Assembly: GCA_964017125.1 (NCBI GenBank)
Contig: OZ024912.1
Location: 79,604,649 to 79,668,648 of the forward strand
Direction of reading: 5' to 3'
DNA from: Flabesymbios commensalis
Lineage: Eukaryota; Annelida; Polychaeta; Terebellida; Flabelligeridae
Length of the DNA stretch: 64,000 bases
Below the pieces are notes generated by a model. The model did not search any database. It saw nothing but the letters and a program-made list of their open reading frames with translations, and was not told where the DNA came from. Of this stretch, positions 40,154-51,336 are shown in pieces. The position numbers and the translations under genes are program-made. Every line of letters begins with the position of its first letter. The stretch's first letter is position 1.

Positions 40154-43087
40154 GTAGGTTAGGTCGTACAATAACCCTTACAGTGTGGAGATCGACTTTA
40201 GTCGTCAGAATCTGACGTCTGTGAACGTCAGACCCTGACGTCTGAAGTCGATCTCCACACTGTAAGAATAAAAATATTTCTAATAGTCGTAGACCTTTAA
40301 CATAACTAAAACATGTATGATGATTTCAAATTAAAAAAAAACCTTTGGTTTTCATGATTTATACAAAGATATCTCAGCGTTGTAAGGGTTAGTGGTATTT
40401 TCAAATGCATTTACAATCAGTATATGGTAAATGTATAACATGTTCATAATAATGACGCATGCGTTGTCACTCTTCACAGATAACCATGATAGTGTGATAC
40501 CATGTTGACCAATTGCCACCAGTTTTTGTGAGCAATGTGAACCATGATTGTAAAATAATTAAATAATATTGCAGTATTTTATTTTTAGGTGAAGCTATTT
40601 TTATTGTTATAATTATATAGTGTATCGTAATACTAATAATGTTACGTGTTTTATATAGCAGGCAAGTGTACAATATACCGAGACGAGGGGGGAGTAGTGG
40701 CAATATGTGAAGAACTAGGACTAACAGAAATACCAGATGATCTACCAGATGATACCACACATTTATATGCTCGTGGAAATAAGATAACAAGGATAACAAG
40801 CAAAGTGTTATCAAGACTTGTGAAGATAAAAACATTAGATTTATCAAAGAACAACATTGTTAAAATATCAAATGAGGCATTTAGGGGACTTAAACGTCTG
40901 AGTGATCTTAAACTGGAGAATAATCAAATCAAAATTAGTCAACTCGACAGCTCAACCTTCAAAGACCTGAAAAACTTAAACTCTTTAAGAATTCGTAATA
41001 ATGACGATGAAGGTGTAGTTACATATAATGGTCGTATATTCACTGCACTTGTAAATTTAAAACATCTTTTTATGGATGGTATATCAAATGTCACATTTGA
41101 ATCAGATTTTTCTAACCTCACATCTCTGAGATCACTGGCCCTAGCTGGCCATATGAATTATATACGTGATGATACATTTAATATATTTGGCCCGATTGAT
41201 TTACAGAAGATCAGTATTCGAGCTAACATAACAGACATCGAAATTAATGCATTTTCTCAGTTGAACAGTTTGAAATCACTAAGCTTAAGTGGTAATATAC
41301 GCTTAGGTCTCAGTGTCTCCAAGATTTGGCCAAATTTAAATTCGACAAATATTACACAATTACGTTTAGATTCAATTAACGATGGACAGTTTATTATATT
41401 GAAAAACAGTTTTTTCTATGGCTTAGATAATATAGTGCTTAAGTTCTTGGATCTTTCTCAAAATCAGATAGTTAACATTGAGCGTGGCTTTCACAAGTAT
41501 GTCCCTCATTTAGAACAGCTCATTTTGAGGAGAAACCACATCAGCTCTCTCCTTGATATCATGTGTGAGGTATGTTTCTTGAACAGTTTATCAAAAATTG
41601 ATATGTACACACAATTTAGAGCATCTATAAATGTAGTAAATATATTTATTCCTGAGGTGACTAATTCTGTTTCGATGAACAGCCGTGGAGGCAGGTGTAG
41701 TCTCGCTTGTCAAGAAACGCCTAGGGATTATGAGGCTATTCACTTTGTGCTACAATCAAATATGAGAAATATAATAATGGGAACTGCACTATCATCTGGT
41801 TATAAATTGCTGCCTGACATTATTGTACATGGCAGAAATGATCTTAAATATATTGACTTCTCCAATAACGCATTTCAGGAGTTCAATGGAAAAATGGTGT
41901 TTGTAGACAGTAACCCCAGTGGTCTCAAACTGGATTTCAGTCTTAACAATTGCTTCGCTATAAATGACGATTGCTGGAAAGATAGTGGTGATAGCATCGT
42001 TATACTTAACTTGAATAACAACCGACTTGGCGAATTGCTTGGTCGTCAAGGAAATAGCTCATTTTTGCAATGGCTGACACAGCTTGTTGAGCTCGATTTG
42101 TTTAAAAACAACATAAAAAACCTTCCAAGATTCACATTTTTAAGTCAGATTAATCTGCAAAGACTACGTCTAGGTGACAATTCTCTCACTGTCATCAACT
42201 TCGAAGTATCACACATGAAACATTTATATGGCTTGGATCTTGCAGGGAATTTGCTCATACAGCTGACAGACATTGTATATAATACATTCAGCTACAACAT
42301 GCATCTTTCACTCAAAGAGAATCCTTTATTATGCTCGTGTGATACAATGAGTTTCTTAGAATGGATGAATGAAAGGAAAGGTAAAATAAATAATTGGAGT
42401 CAGCATACGTGTACTTATAAGAGTAAAAATACAAAATTAAGTTTATTAGAGGGGACTATATTACCTGATTTGACAATTGCCTGTTCAAGTAAAACTCTAC
42501 TTATAATTGCATCTGTCACTCTGACATCAATATGCCTCATAATAGGTATATCCGTGTGTTTATATCGACACCGGTTTGAAGTGAAGTATGCCTGCATTCG
42601 ACTGATATGGCAACGGAAGAAATATAATCGACTGATTCGCGAAGACAAGCTGATGTACAAATATGATGCTTTTGTGGCATACCACAAAGATTATATCTGG
42701 TTTGTTAGGGGTCATATGATTAAGCAACTTGAAGAGACTGACTCACCTCTGAAACTGTGTGTTCACGAGAGGGATTTTATGCCAGGTTGTGCTATAGAAG
42801 AAAACATCATAGACGCCATCGAGTCCAGCAGAAAAACTATCCTGGTTCTTACTAGGAGTTTTTTGCTGAGTTACTGGTGTGATTTTGAGTATCACATGGC
42901 TCGAATCAGATGTACAGAAAGCGGAGATGACGCGATCGTGACAATCATCCTGGAAGAGTTACCAGGTAGACACATTTCTAAACCATTGCTCACCTGGTTA
43001 AAAAGAAGAACATACTTAGAGTGGCCAGAGAACAGCTTAGAAGTACCGCATTTCTGGGAGAAGCTGAAAGAAGCTATTGAATGCTAA
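40072..43087 (+). CDS. Toll-like receptor (single-cysteine-cluster type), two coding exons
   Basis: A transmembrane innate-immune receptor: leucine-rich repeats outside, TIR signalling domain inside. Coding exons are 40072-40153 and 40659 (or 40662)-43087, giving about 836 residues. Counted from position 40646 as residue 1, the large exon has an LRRNT-like start with C8 and C21, then roughly 15 LRRs (for example LKTLDLSKNNI-type units). It then has an LRRCT with C563, C565, C589 and C613, a membrane helix at about 617-640 and a TIR domain at 671-810. TIR box 1 is YDAFVAYH; box 2 is RDFMPG at 709-714, keeping the proline that matters in signalling TLRs; box 3 has FW at 803-804. A single LRRCT next to the membrane makes it the vertebrate-like (sccTLR) type rather than the Drosophila Toll type. 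The ligand is unknown. The frame is open throughout, so it looks functional. Confidence 0.93.
40154..40658 (+). other. TLR intron 1 with NAGNAG acceptor
   Basis: The donor is GTAGGT and the acceptor region TATATAGCAG. AG at 40657-40658 and AG at 40660-40661 both keep the reading frame, adding or dropping one Ala. A family-A MITE occupies 40175-40388, starting 21 bases after the donor. Confidence 0.7.
40175..40388 (+). mobile_element. Family-A MITE inside the TLR intron
   Basis: CCCTTACAGTGTGGAGATCG begins a palindrome (40175-40267) whose arms match over about 40 bp. The internal block follows, and the right end is CAGCGTTGTAAGGG. Flanks are ATAA and TTAG, mutated from TTAA. Confidence 0.8.
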
Positions 43088-43824
43088 GGCAGATCTGAAA
43101 CTCGAAGATAAACGTCTCTTCCAAATGTTTGGGGTTAGGAAAATAATATTTTTTTGATTTGTTGCAATATAATGTCTGTCTGTTTTTCTCATAGATAACA
43201 ATATTTTAACTCAGATTGATGTTGACCTTCACAACACAATATACTGATAAAATTAACAAAGACACTGATAGGACAACATTACGCCATCCAAGGAACAATC
43301 AAATAATATGATAAACAATCCATCTCATAATTAACATGCTAAACAGCAACACAATCATTCTCTAAATTATATCATTACGCAAACGCCTACATGATAGTAT
43401 ATTCCGTAATGATATCCAACATGGGAAATATACTAGTTACTCTGACAATGATAATGTCATTTTGCATTGTCAAGCTTAAGTGTTATTGTTATATCTGCCG
43501 AGTATTATAATTGACAAATATTGAATTTTATCTTTATATTGAAGTTTTTTATGGTGAACTAATTCGTTTGATGCACGATATACTTTTAAAGTATATTTAT
43601 ATAAAATGTGTTGTACATATCTTTAGCCTGGAGTATTTTGCATCGACCCTTGTGCTGCAGAATTGTTTGTTTCTATTTGTAATTCATTTAAAGTTGGAAT
43701 TGCTAATGCTATAACAGAACATCTCACACAAACTTTTGTATTAATTTCAGTGATGAAACTTGCTTGCAAACCGTATATATACGGTCCCATATTTCATGTT
43801 AACCCTCTGATTGCATTGTGTTTT
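43088..43824 (+). other. TLR 3' flank
   Basis: I saw no clear AATAAA here. A decayed hairpin arm related to the MITE at 54304 lies near 43675-43715 (TAATTCATTTAAAGTTGGAA). Confidence 0.4.
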
Positions 43825-44215
43825 TTTAATTTTAACCAACTTGAAGTTTTGTCTTGCTGACGATAGCCACCGGGCGGGGGCCCTAGGGTAGTGGTTAGCA
43901 CCGCTGCCTTTCACGCCAGAGTTCGGTTCCCGGTCTCGGCGGTTTGAAAGAAACAAAAAATGTTTCTTCCCCATCCACGTGTGAAAGTCAGTATTGTGGA
44001 GAGGCTCCGTGACCGAGAGGTAGCGTGCTCGGCCTCAGACCGCCAGGGCTCGAATTTCGAATCTTGTGTCTGGAGGACGGTGTCATCTCAATCATCTCAC
44101 CATCCTCAGGAGGTTCTCCTGGCCCAGTTTAGCCTATATGTGCACAAAGGTGGCCTAAAGCCCGATTCATTTCATTTATTTTTGTCGATAGCCACAACTT
44201 CAAGTTACTGACAAA
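43825..44215. repeat. Family-C hairpin split by a SINE
   Basis: The left arm is CCAACTTGAAGTTTTGTC (about 43837-43857). The right arm is CACAACTTCAAGTTACTGAC (about 44193-44212). The SINE and its 10-bp target duplication lie between. Confidence 0.7.
43871..44185 (+). mobile_element. tRNA-derived dimeric SINE, full copy inserted in a family-C hairpin
   Basis: Flanked by the direct repeat CGATAGCCAC at 43861-43870 and 44186-44195. The two halves of a family-C hairpin (CAACTTGAAGTTTTGTC and CACAACTTCAAGTT) lie on either side, so it landed in that element's loop. Compared with the copy at 1345 it lacks a 7-bp duplication at the box B. Confidence 0.85.
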
Positions 44216-44284
44216 TATCTAGTTGTATCTAATTGGAGGCTTTGTATTTAAATGTTATTACTACTGTAAAAAAATTATTAATAC

Positions 44285-47200
44285 TGTAATATTATACGAA
44301 TGATTTGTTTTAAAGAGGCAGAGAACAATGTATTTGGTATTTTAATATTATAATAATGATTTGTTTTAAAGAGGCAGTGAACAATGTATTTGGTATTTTA
44401 ATATTTTACGAATAATTTGTTTTAAAGAGGCAGTGAACAATGTATTCCGTGTTTTAATTTTATAAGAATGATTTGTTTTAAAGAGGCAGAGAACAATGTA
44501 TTTGGTATTTTAATATTATACAAATGATTTGTTGTAAAGAGGCAGTGAACAATGTATTTGGTATTTTAATATTATAAGAATGATTTGTTTTGAAGAGGAG
44601 GGGAACAATGTATTTGGTATTTTAATATTATAAGAATGATTTGTTGTAAAGAGGCAGTGAACAATGTATTTGGTATTTTAATATTATACGAATGATTTGT
44701 TTTAAAGAGGCAGTAAACAATGTATTTGATATTTTATTATTATAAGAATGATTTGTTTTGAAGAGGCAGTGAACAATGTATTTGGTATTTTAATATTATA
44801 CGAATGATTTGTTTTAAAGAGGCAGTAAACAATGTATTTGATATTTTATTATTATAAGAATGATTTGTTTTGAAGAGGCAGTAAACAATGTATTTGGTAT
44901 TTTAATATTATACGAATGATTTGTTTTAAAGAGGCAGTGAACAATGTATTTGGTATTTTAATATTATACGAATGATTTGTTTTAAAGAGGCAGTAAACAA
45001 TGTATTTGGTATTTTAATATTATAAGAATGATTTGTTTTGAAGAGGAGGGGAACAATGTATTTGGTATTTTAATATTATAAGAATGATTTGTTGTAAAGA
45101 GGCAGTGAACAATGTATTTGGTATTTTAATATTATACGAATGATTTGTTTTAAAGAGGCAGTAAACAATGTATTTGATATTTTATTATTATAAGAATGAT
45201 TTGTTTTGAAGAGGCAGTGAACAATGTATTTGGTATTTTAATATTATACGAATGATTTGTTTTAAAGAGGCAGTAAACAATGTATTTGATATTTTATTAT
45301 TATAAGAATGATTTGTTTTGAAGAGGCAGTAAACAATGTATTTGGTATTTTAATATTATACGAATGATTTGTTGTAAAGAGGCAGTGAACAATGTATTTG
45401 GTATTTTAATATTATACGAATGATTTGTTTTAAAGAGGCAGTAAACAATGTATTTGATATTTTATTATTATAAGAATGATTTGTTTTGAAGAGGCAGAGA
45501 ACAATGTATTTGGTATTTTATTATTATAAGAATGATTTGTTTTAAAGAGGCAGAGAACAATGTATTTGGTATTTTAATATTATAAGAATGATTTGTTTTA
45601 AAGAGGCAGTGAACAATGTATTTGGTATTTTAATATTATAAGAATGATTTGTTGTAAAGAGGCAGAGAACAATGTATTTCGTATTTTAATATTATACGAA
45701 TGATTTGTTTTAAAGAGGCAGTGAACAATGTATTTGATATTTTATTATTATAAGAATGATTTGTTTTGAAGAGGAAGAGAACAATGTATTTGGTATTTTA
45801 ATATTATAAGAATGATTTGTTTTAAAGAGGCAGTAAACAATGTATTTCGTATTTTAATATTATAAGAATGATTTGTTTTAAAGAGGAAGAGAACAATGTA
45901 TTTGATATTTTAATATTTTAAGAATGATTTGTTTTGAAGAGGCAGTGAACAATGTATTTGGTATTTTAATATTTTAAGAATGATTTGTTTTGAAGAGGAA
46001 GAGAACAATGTATTTGATATTTTATTATTATAAGAATGATTTGTTGTAAAGAGGCAGTGAACAATGTATTTGGTATTTTAATATTATAAGAATGATTTGT
46101 TTTAAAGAGGCAGAGAACAATGTATTTCGTATTTTAATATTATACGAATGATTTGTTTTAAAGAGGCAGTAAACAATGTATTTGATATTTTATTATTATA
46201 AGAATGATTTGTTTTGAAGAGGAAGAGAACAATGTATTTGGTATTTTAATATTATAAGAATGATTTGTTTTAAAGAGGCAGTAAACAATGTATTTCGTAT
46301 TTTAATATTATAAGAATGATTTGTTTTAAAGAGGCAGAGAACAATGTATTTGGTATTTTAATATTTTAAGAATGATTTGTTTTGAAGAGGAAGAGAACAA
46401 TGTATTTGATATTTTATTATTATAAGAATGATTTGTTGTAAAGAGGCAGTGAACAATGTATTTGGTATTTTAATATTATAAGAATGATTTGTTTTAAAGA
46501 GGCAGAGAACAATGTATTTGGTATTTTAATATTATAAGAATGATTTGTTTTAAAGAGGCAGAGAACAATGTATTTGGTATTTTAATATTATAAGAATGAT
46601 TTGTTTTAAAGAGGCAGAGAACAATGTATTTGATATTTTATTATTATAAGAATGATTTGTTGTAAAGAGGCAGTAAACAATGTATTTCGTATTTTAATAT
46701 TATAAGAATGATTTGTTTTGAAGAGGAAGAGAACAATGTATTTGGTATTTTAATATTATAAGAATGATTTGTTTTAAAGAGGCAGAGAACAATGTATTTG
46801 GTATTTTAATATTATAAGAATGATTTGTTTTAAAGAGGCAGTAAACAATGTATTTCGTATTTTAATATTATAAGAATGATTTGTTTTAAAGAGGCAGAGA
46901 ACAATGTATTTGGTATTTTAATATTTTAAGAATGATTTGTTTTGAAGAGGAAGAGAACAATGTATTTGATATTTTATTATTATAAGAATGATTTGTTGTA
47001 AAGAGGCAGTGAACAATGTATTTGGTATTTTAATATTATAAGAATGATTTGTTTTGAAGAGGAAGAGAACAATGTATTTGGTATTTTAATATTTTAAGAA
47101 TGATTTGTTTTGAAGAGGAAGAGAACAATGTATTTGATATTTTATTATTATAAGAATGATTTGTTGTAAAGAGGCAGAGAACAATGTATTTGGTATTTTA

Positions 47201-47700
47201 ATATTATAAGAATGATTTGTTTTAAAGAGGCAGAGAACAATGTATTTCGTATTTTAATATTATACGAATGATTTGTTTTAAAGAGGCAGTGAACAATGTA
47301 TTTGGTATTTTATTATTTTAAGAATGATTTGTTTTGAAGAGGAAGAGAACAATGTATTTGATATTTTATTATTATAAGAATGATTTGTTGTAAAGAGGCA
47401 GTAAACAATGTATTTGGTATTTTAATATTATAAGAATGATTTGTTTTAAAGAGGCAGAGAACAATGTATTTGGTATTTTAATATTATAAGAATGTTTTGT
47501 TTTAAAGAGGCAGTGAACAATGTATTTGGTATTTTAATATTTTAAGAATGATTTCTTTTGAAGAGGAAGAGAACAATGTATTTGATATTTTATTATTATA
47601 AGAATGATTTCTTTTGAAGAGGAAGAGAACAATGTATTTGGTATTTTAATATTATAAGAATGATTTGTTTTAAAGAGGCAGAGAACAATGTATTTGGTAT
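44285..47700. repeat. 56-bp minisatellite, about 61 units, downstream of the TLR
   Basis: The unit is AATGATTTGTTTTAAAGAGG + CAGAGAACAATGTATTTGGT + ATTTTAATATTATAAG. Variants (AGGAGGGGAAC; GATATTTTATTATT) occur at repeating positions: the AGGAGGGG variant at 44592 and 45040 is 448 bp (8 units) apart. Confidence 0.96.
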
Positions 47701-48674
47701 TGCTTAAATATACCTGCATAATACAATGATAACTTCTGTATTATTATAATAATTTTCAGAAGTGGCAAAGATTTCAGTGTATTTTGTACAGTAATATGCC
47801 CCTATATATTATATTAATGCTTTTTTAGAAGTGACAGTGATAACAATGTATTTGGCACAGTGTTCATAAGCTATTATAATTTTGTATTTTTATAAAATAA
47901 CTTTCCTATAAATGGCTTGAACAATAATGATTATGTTGTGTGGAAAATGCTGCTAATTTTGTTGTTGTCTTCTAATTATTCGCCTAGATCACAATCAGGT
48001 GGACTAGATGTACCGTACAGTTACCACAATAATTCCCTTATATAATGTAAACATATTCAACTAAATGATTATAAAGATTGCTCTGTCGTTTTAAAGCAAA
48101 ATTTATGAAAAAGAGCATATGTATGCAATCTCAATTAACCTGATCTACAGTCTGTCAGATGGTGGAGATTACTCGGTCAATTTCTTAAGCGATTTTCATG
48201 AAACAGTATTTTTTAGTAATTCAGCATCTGTCCCGAAAAGGAGTCTGTATAGTTCAAAAGTTAGACCATTTTACATGTACTAAATATTCAATTATGACGC
48301 CCCTCTTCACACCCAGTTGGCAATTAAAATACAAAGGTTTATCAATGAGAATTAACACAAAATATTGTATTTGGAGTATGCAATCCAAATAGGCCTACAA
48401 TGGACGAGAGATTTACAAAACCTGCAGACGCGAGGGCCACCTAGAAGTTTACTAAGTTCATGTTCATTCATTGCAATTACACCATTATTTCTTAAATTGA
48501 TTTTATTACAAAATCAGATATGTGGTACATAACGACAAAGGAATTTGGAAAAATCTTCAACCTGATTGTCAGTCGATGATGACGTCACACATGTGGACAA
48601 ACTGATCAACCCCTCGGCATCAAAACGACCTATGCCATGTTTTTTTTGTTTATGATATTAACAATGGCATCTGA
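47701..48674. other. Unique sequence between the 56-bp array and the LINE
   Basis: AT-rich, with one or two decayed lines of the array's AACAATGTATTTGG motif up to 47850. No gene was recognised. Confidence 0.5.
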
Positions 48675-51050
48675 ATTGAATAGAATAATACGAATGTATA
48701 TAGAATAGAATACAATAGTTTATTGAAACATAAACATACACACATGACATGCATAACCAACATAACATAGTATTGTGCCAAAATAAACAAAGTATTATGG
48801 GATTATTGTGTCCTAGAATTAATTACGAAAATTAATTGCAAGTGAGTGCAAAAAAGGTGATTATGTGCAAAAATATATAGAAAAAAATGACTAGAACATA
48901 ACAGAAATTGGGATGATGTCAATTTAGCCAATACAATAATATTCCTGAAATATAACAACTGCTGTTTTAGACAAAATAAGGAAATAATTAATGTGAACAT
49001 ACTAAATTAGACGTTTTTTAAACAAAGAGAAAGATAAGTTTACATCAATATTTGAAAGTATATCATTCCAAATTCCTACGGCCGAAATTCTAAGAGATTT
49101 ACTTACAAGAACTGTTCTATATTTAGCGGGACGAACTTTATCTGCTTGTCTAGTGTTAACCTGGTGAACATCTCTGTCATACACATATATATGATTGAAG
49201 ATGGATGGTATGAAATTATGTTCGTGCTTGTACATACAAAAGAGCTACCGTATAAAAAAAACAGCTTTTTAAATTGAAGTATATTTAAGTGTATAAACAA
49301 AGGTTCGAAATGCGAACAAGAAATATTGCGCACAGCTCTTTTCTGTAACTTAACAATCGTGACCATGTGACAATCTCGGGGGTTGTACCAAACTTCAATG
49401 CAATAATATAGATAAGGATAAGCAAATGAAAAGTACAATGTGTTAGTTTTTCTTTGTTTATAAATTATTTAATCCTATTGATTATTCATATTCCCTTACT
49501 GTCTTTTTATAGTTTTTATGTTCGGACCAATTTTCACTTCCCCAATACAATCATCCAATAAGTTTACCTGAGTTTTCATAGTAGGTACAGATTTATGTTT
49601 AGATCGAGATAAAATATCATGTGTTTTTTTCACATGGGATAGTTTATTTGCTTTTAGCCATTTAAATAATTTGCATATTTCTTTGTTTATCATTCCCGAT
49701 AAAACATCTGGAGCCTTACCACTTAAAAGAACACTGGTATCATCAGCAAAAACAATAGTATATAAACAGCTTGATACGAGGCAGATATGATTCACATACA
49801 AAATAAATAATAGCGGATCAAGAATATATCCTGTGCGACCCCACATGTTACAGGCTTCATTTCTGATGTATCATTAATATATTCCACATATTGCGATCTG
49901 TCGGATAAATAATTCTGATCCAATCTAGTGCAATCCCTCCAATCCCATATTTTTTTACATAAAAAAGACTGGTTAACAGTTTCAAACGCCTTTGATAAGT
50001 CGCGAAAAAACCCTAGTAAATAACTACCTTCATCCACTGCCTGAGATATTTTATCAATTAGAGTTAGCATTGCAAAATTCGTTGAGTGACCTTTACCAAA
50101 TTGATATTTATAAAATAAAGAATGTTTGTTTACAAAAGATAACAATCTATTATACATTAACCACTCCAGAATTTTTGACAAACATGGAAGAAAAGACACG
50201 GGTCTGTAGTTAGACAGCTGGGTAGGATTTCGATTGGTATGACCTATTGGCATGATTTTGTTTTTTTTATAAGAGTTGGAAATACTCCTTGCAATAATGC
50301 TGCATTAAATAGATATGTTAGAGGATTGAAAAGGTGATGACAGGTGTTTTTTTTCGCAACAATAGAGCTAATAGAGTCTCAACCAGATAACTTTCTAATG
50401 CTTCAATAATTCTACTAACTTTATCTTTGTCCACAGACTCCATGAAAACAGTACTAGTGTTAATAATTTATTCAGCATAATCAGTTGGGTCAATATCAGT
50501 GTTTCCAATTTTACTGGCTAGCATTGGCTCAATATTTTCATAAAAATCGTTACCACCATTTGCTTTACGCTTTCCATTTGCAATGTGTAAAATATTAATT
50601 ATGAATTTATCTATAATTCTTGAACATTTATTTTTGTTTATTATTCCCGTAATAATTTCACAAGACTTTATAATATTACTTTTGCTATCAATAAATGATA
50701 CATCATAGTGGTCCTTCTCAGCTTGTTTTAGTAGTGTGTGTAAATTATTTCTGTACTTTTCATATAACTGTTCGTTTGCTATAGTAGGGTGTCTGATAGA
50801 TTTTATGTATGATTCGTTTTTACATTGTATACCTTTTTCAATCCCACTGATAACCACTTGTTTCTATTACTGTAATTGTTAAATTTAATTATCTTTAATA
50901 GAAATACGTTGTCATATATACATTTCAATAAGCCATGAAAAGTAGAAAACGAAGTTTCTACATTATTATCGTCCAAGACTATCCCAATTCTTGGTGGCCT
51001 GTTCATTACCGAAACTTTTAATCGTTTTCTCATTAAGTGTACTCTTAGTT
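48675..51050 (-). mobile_element. Non-LTR retrotransposon (LINE, Jockey/CR1-like), 5'-truncated and decayed
   Basis: Reading on the - strand: 51033-50470 is the linker between endonuclease and reverse transcriptase. 50253-49800 is the reverse transcriptase core with NYRPVSFLPCLSKILE and RDLSKAFETVN. 49846-49500 holds PLLFILYVN and the catalytic FADD (49750-49739). 49438-49002 is the usual C-terminal part (YYCIEVWYNP, LQKRAVRNISC, NTRQ and VGIWN motifs). The endonuclease domain is missing, and the ORF is broken into several frames, so the copy is dead. A - strand AATAAA at 48719-48724, followed by TATTC-rich sequence, probably marks the 3' end. Clade assignment is from motif memory only. Confidence 0.85.
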
Positions 51051-51107
51051 ATCACAGTGGCAGTTTCTCTGAGTTTGCAGTTCATATTGATGTAAAAAAT
51101 AGGATTA

Positions 51108-51113
51108 TTTATT
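51108..51113 (-). promoter_or_regulatory. Candidate poly(A) signal of the lectin-like gene
   Basis: On the - strand this is AATAAA, 34 bases after the stop codon and just before the truncated 5' end of the LINE. If used, the 3' UTR would be very short and exclude the LINE. Confidence 0.45.
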
Positions 51114-51147
51114 CAGTATGGGCCTTTTTTGAGAAGTTTTCTCTGGG

Positions 51148-51336
51148 TTACGGATGTAATTCACAGATTCCAGCACACAGTTCAGTACAATCCCTCGTGT
51201 CTAGTTTCATATTGCTTTCGTGATCCATGATGATGCATTCAGCCGTCGGTGGATTACAGTAGGCATTGTAAGCGACTGTAACAGGACCCATTGTGATTGT
51301 GCTCAGCCAGATGTAGGTACCTGAATAGACAGCATC
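51148..51336 (-). CDS. Lectin-like gene terminal exon: C-type-lectin-like end
   Basis: The acceptor is probably GAGACAG at 51337, in phase 0 with exon 2; TATTCAG at 51321 is an alternative. It codes for DAVYSGTYIWLSTITMGPVT and on to AGICELHP and a stop. The spacing of Cys residues (YC, EC, DC, LC, IC) and the final GICEL fit the C-terminal half of a C-type lectin domain. Confidence 0.55.
   Translation of the reverse strand, partial: DAVYSGTYIWLSTITMGPVTVAYNAYCNPPTAECIIMDHESNMKLDTRDCTELCAGICELHP

Noticed and set aside
40467-42687. Several - strand frames opposite the TLR
   Set aside because: They are shadows of the TLR coding frame, without independent support.
49002-50253. Reverse transcriptase as a possible domesticated host gene
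   Set aside because: The RT is broken into several frames and its catalytic region is split between them, with the usual LINE C-terminal part downstream. It is a dead LINE copy.
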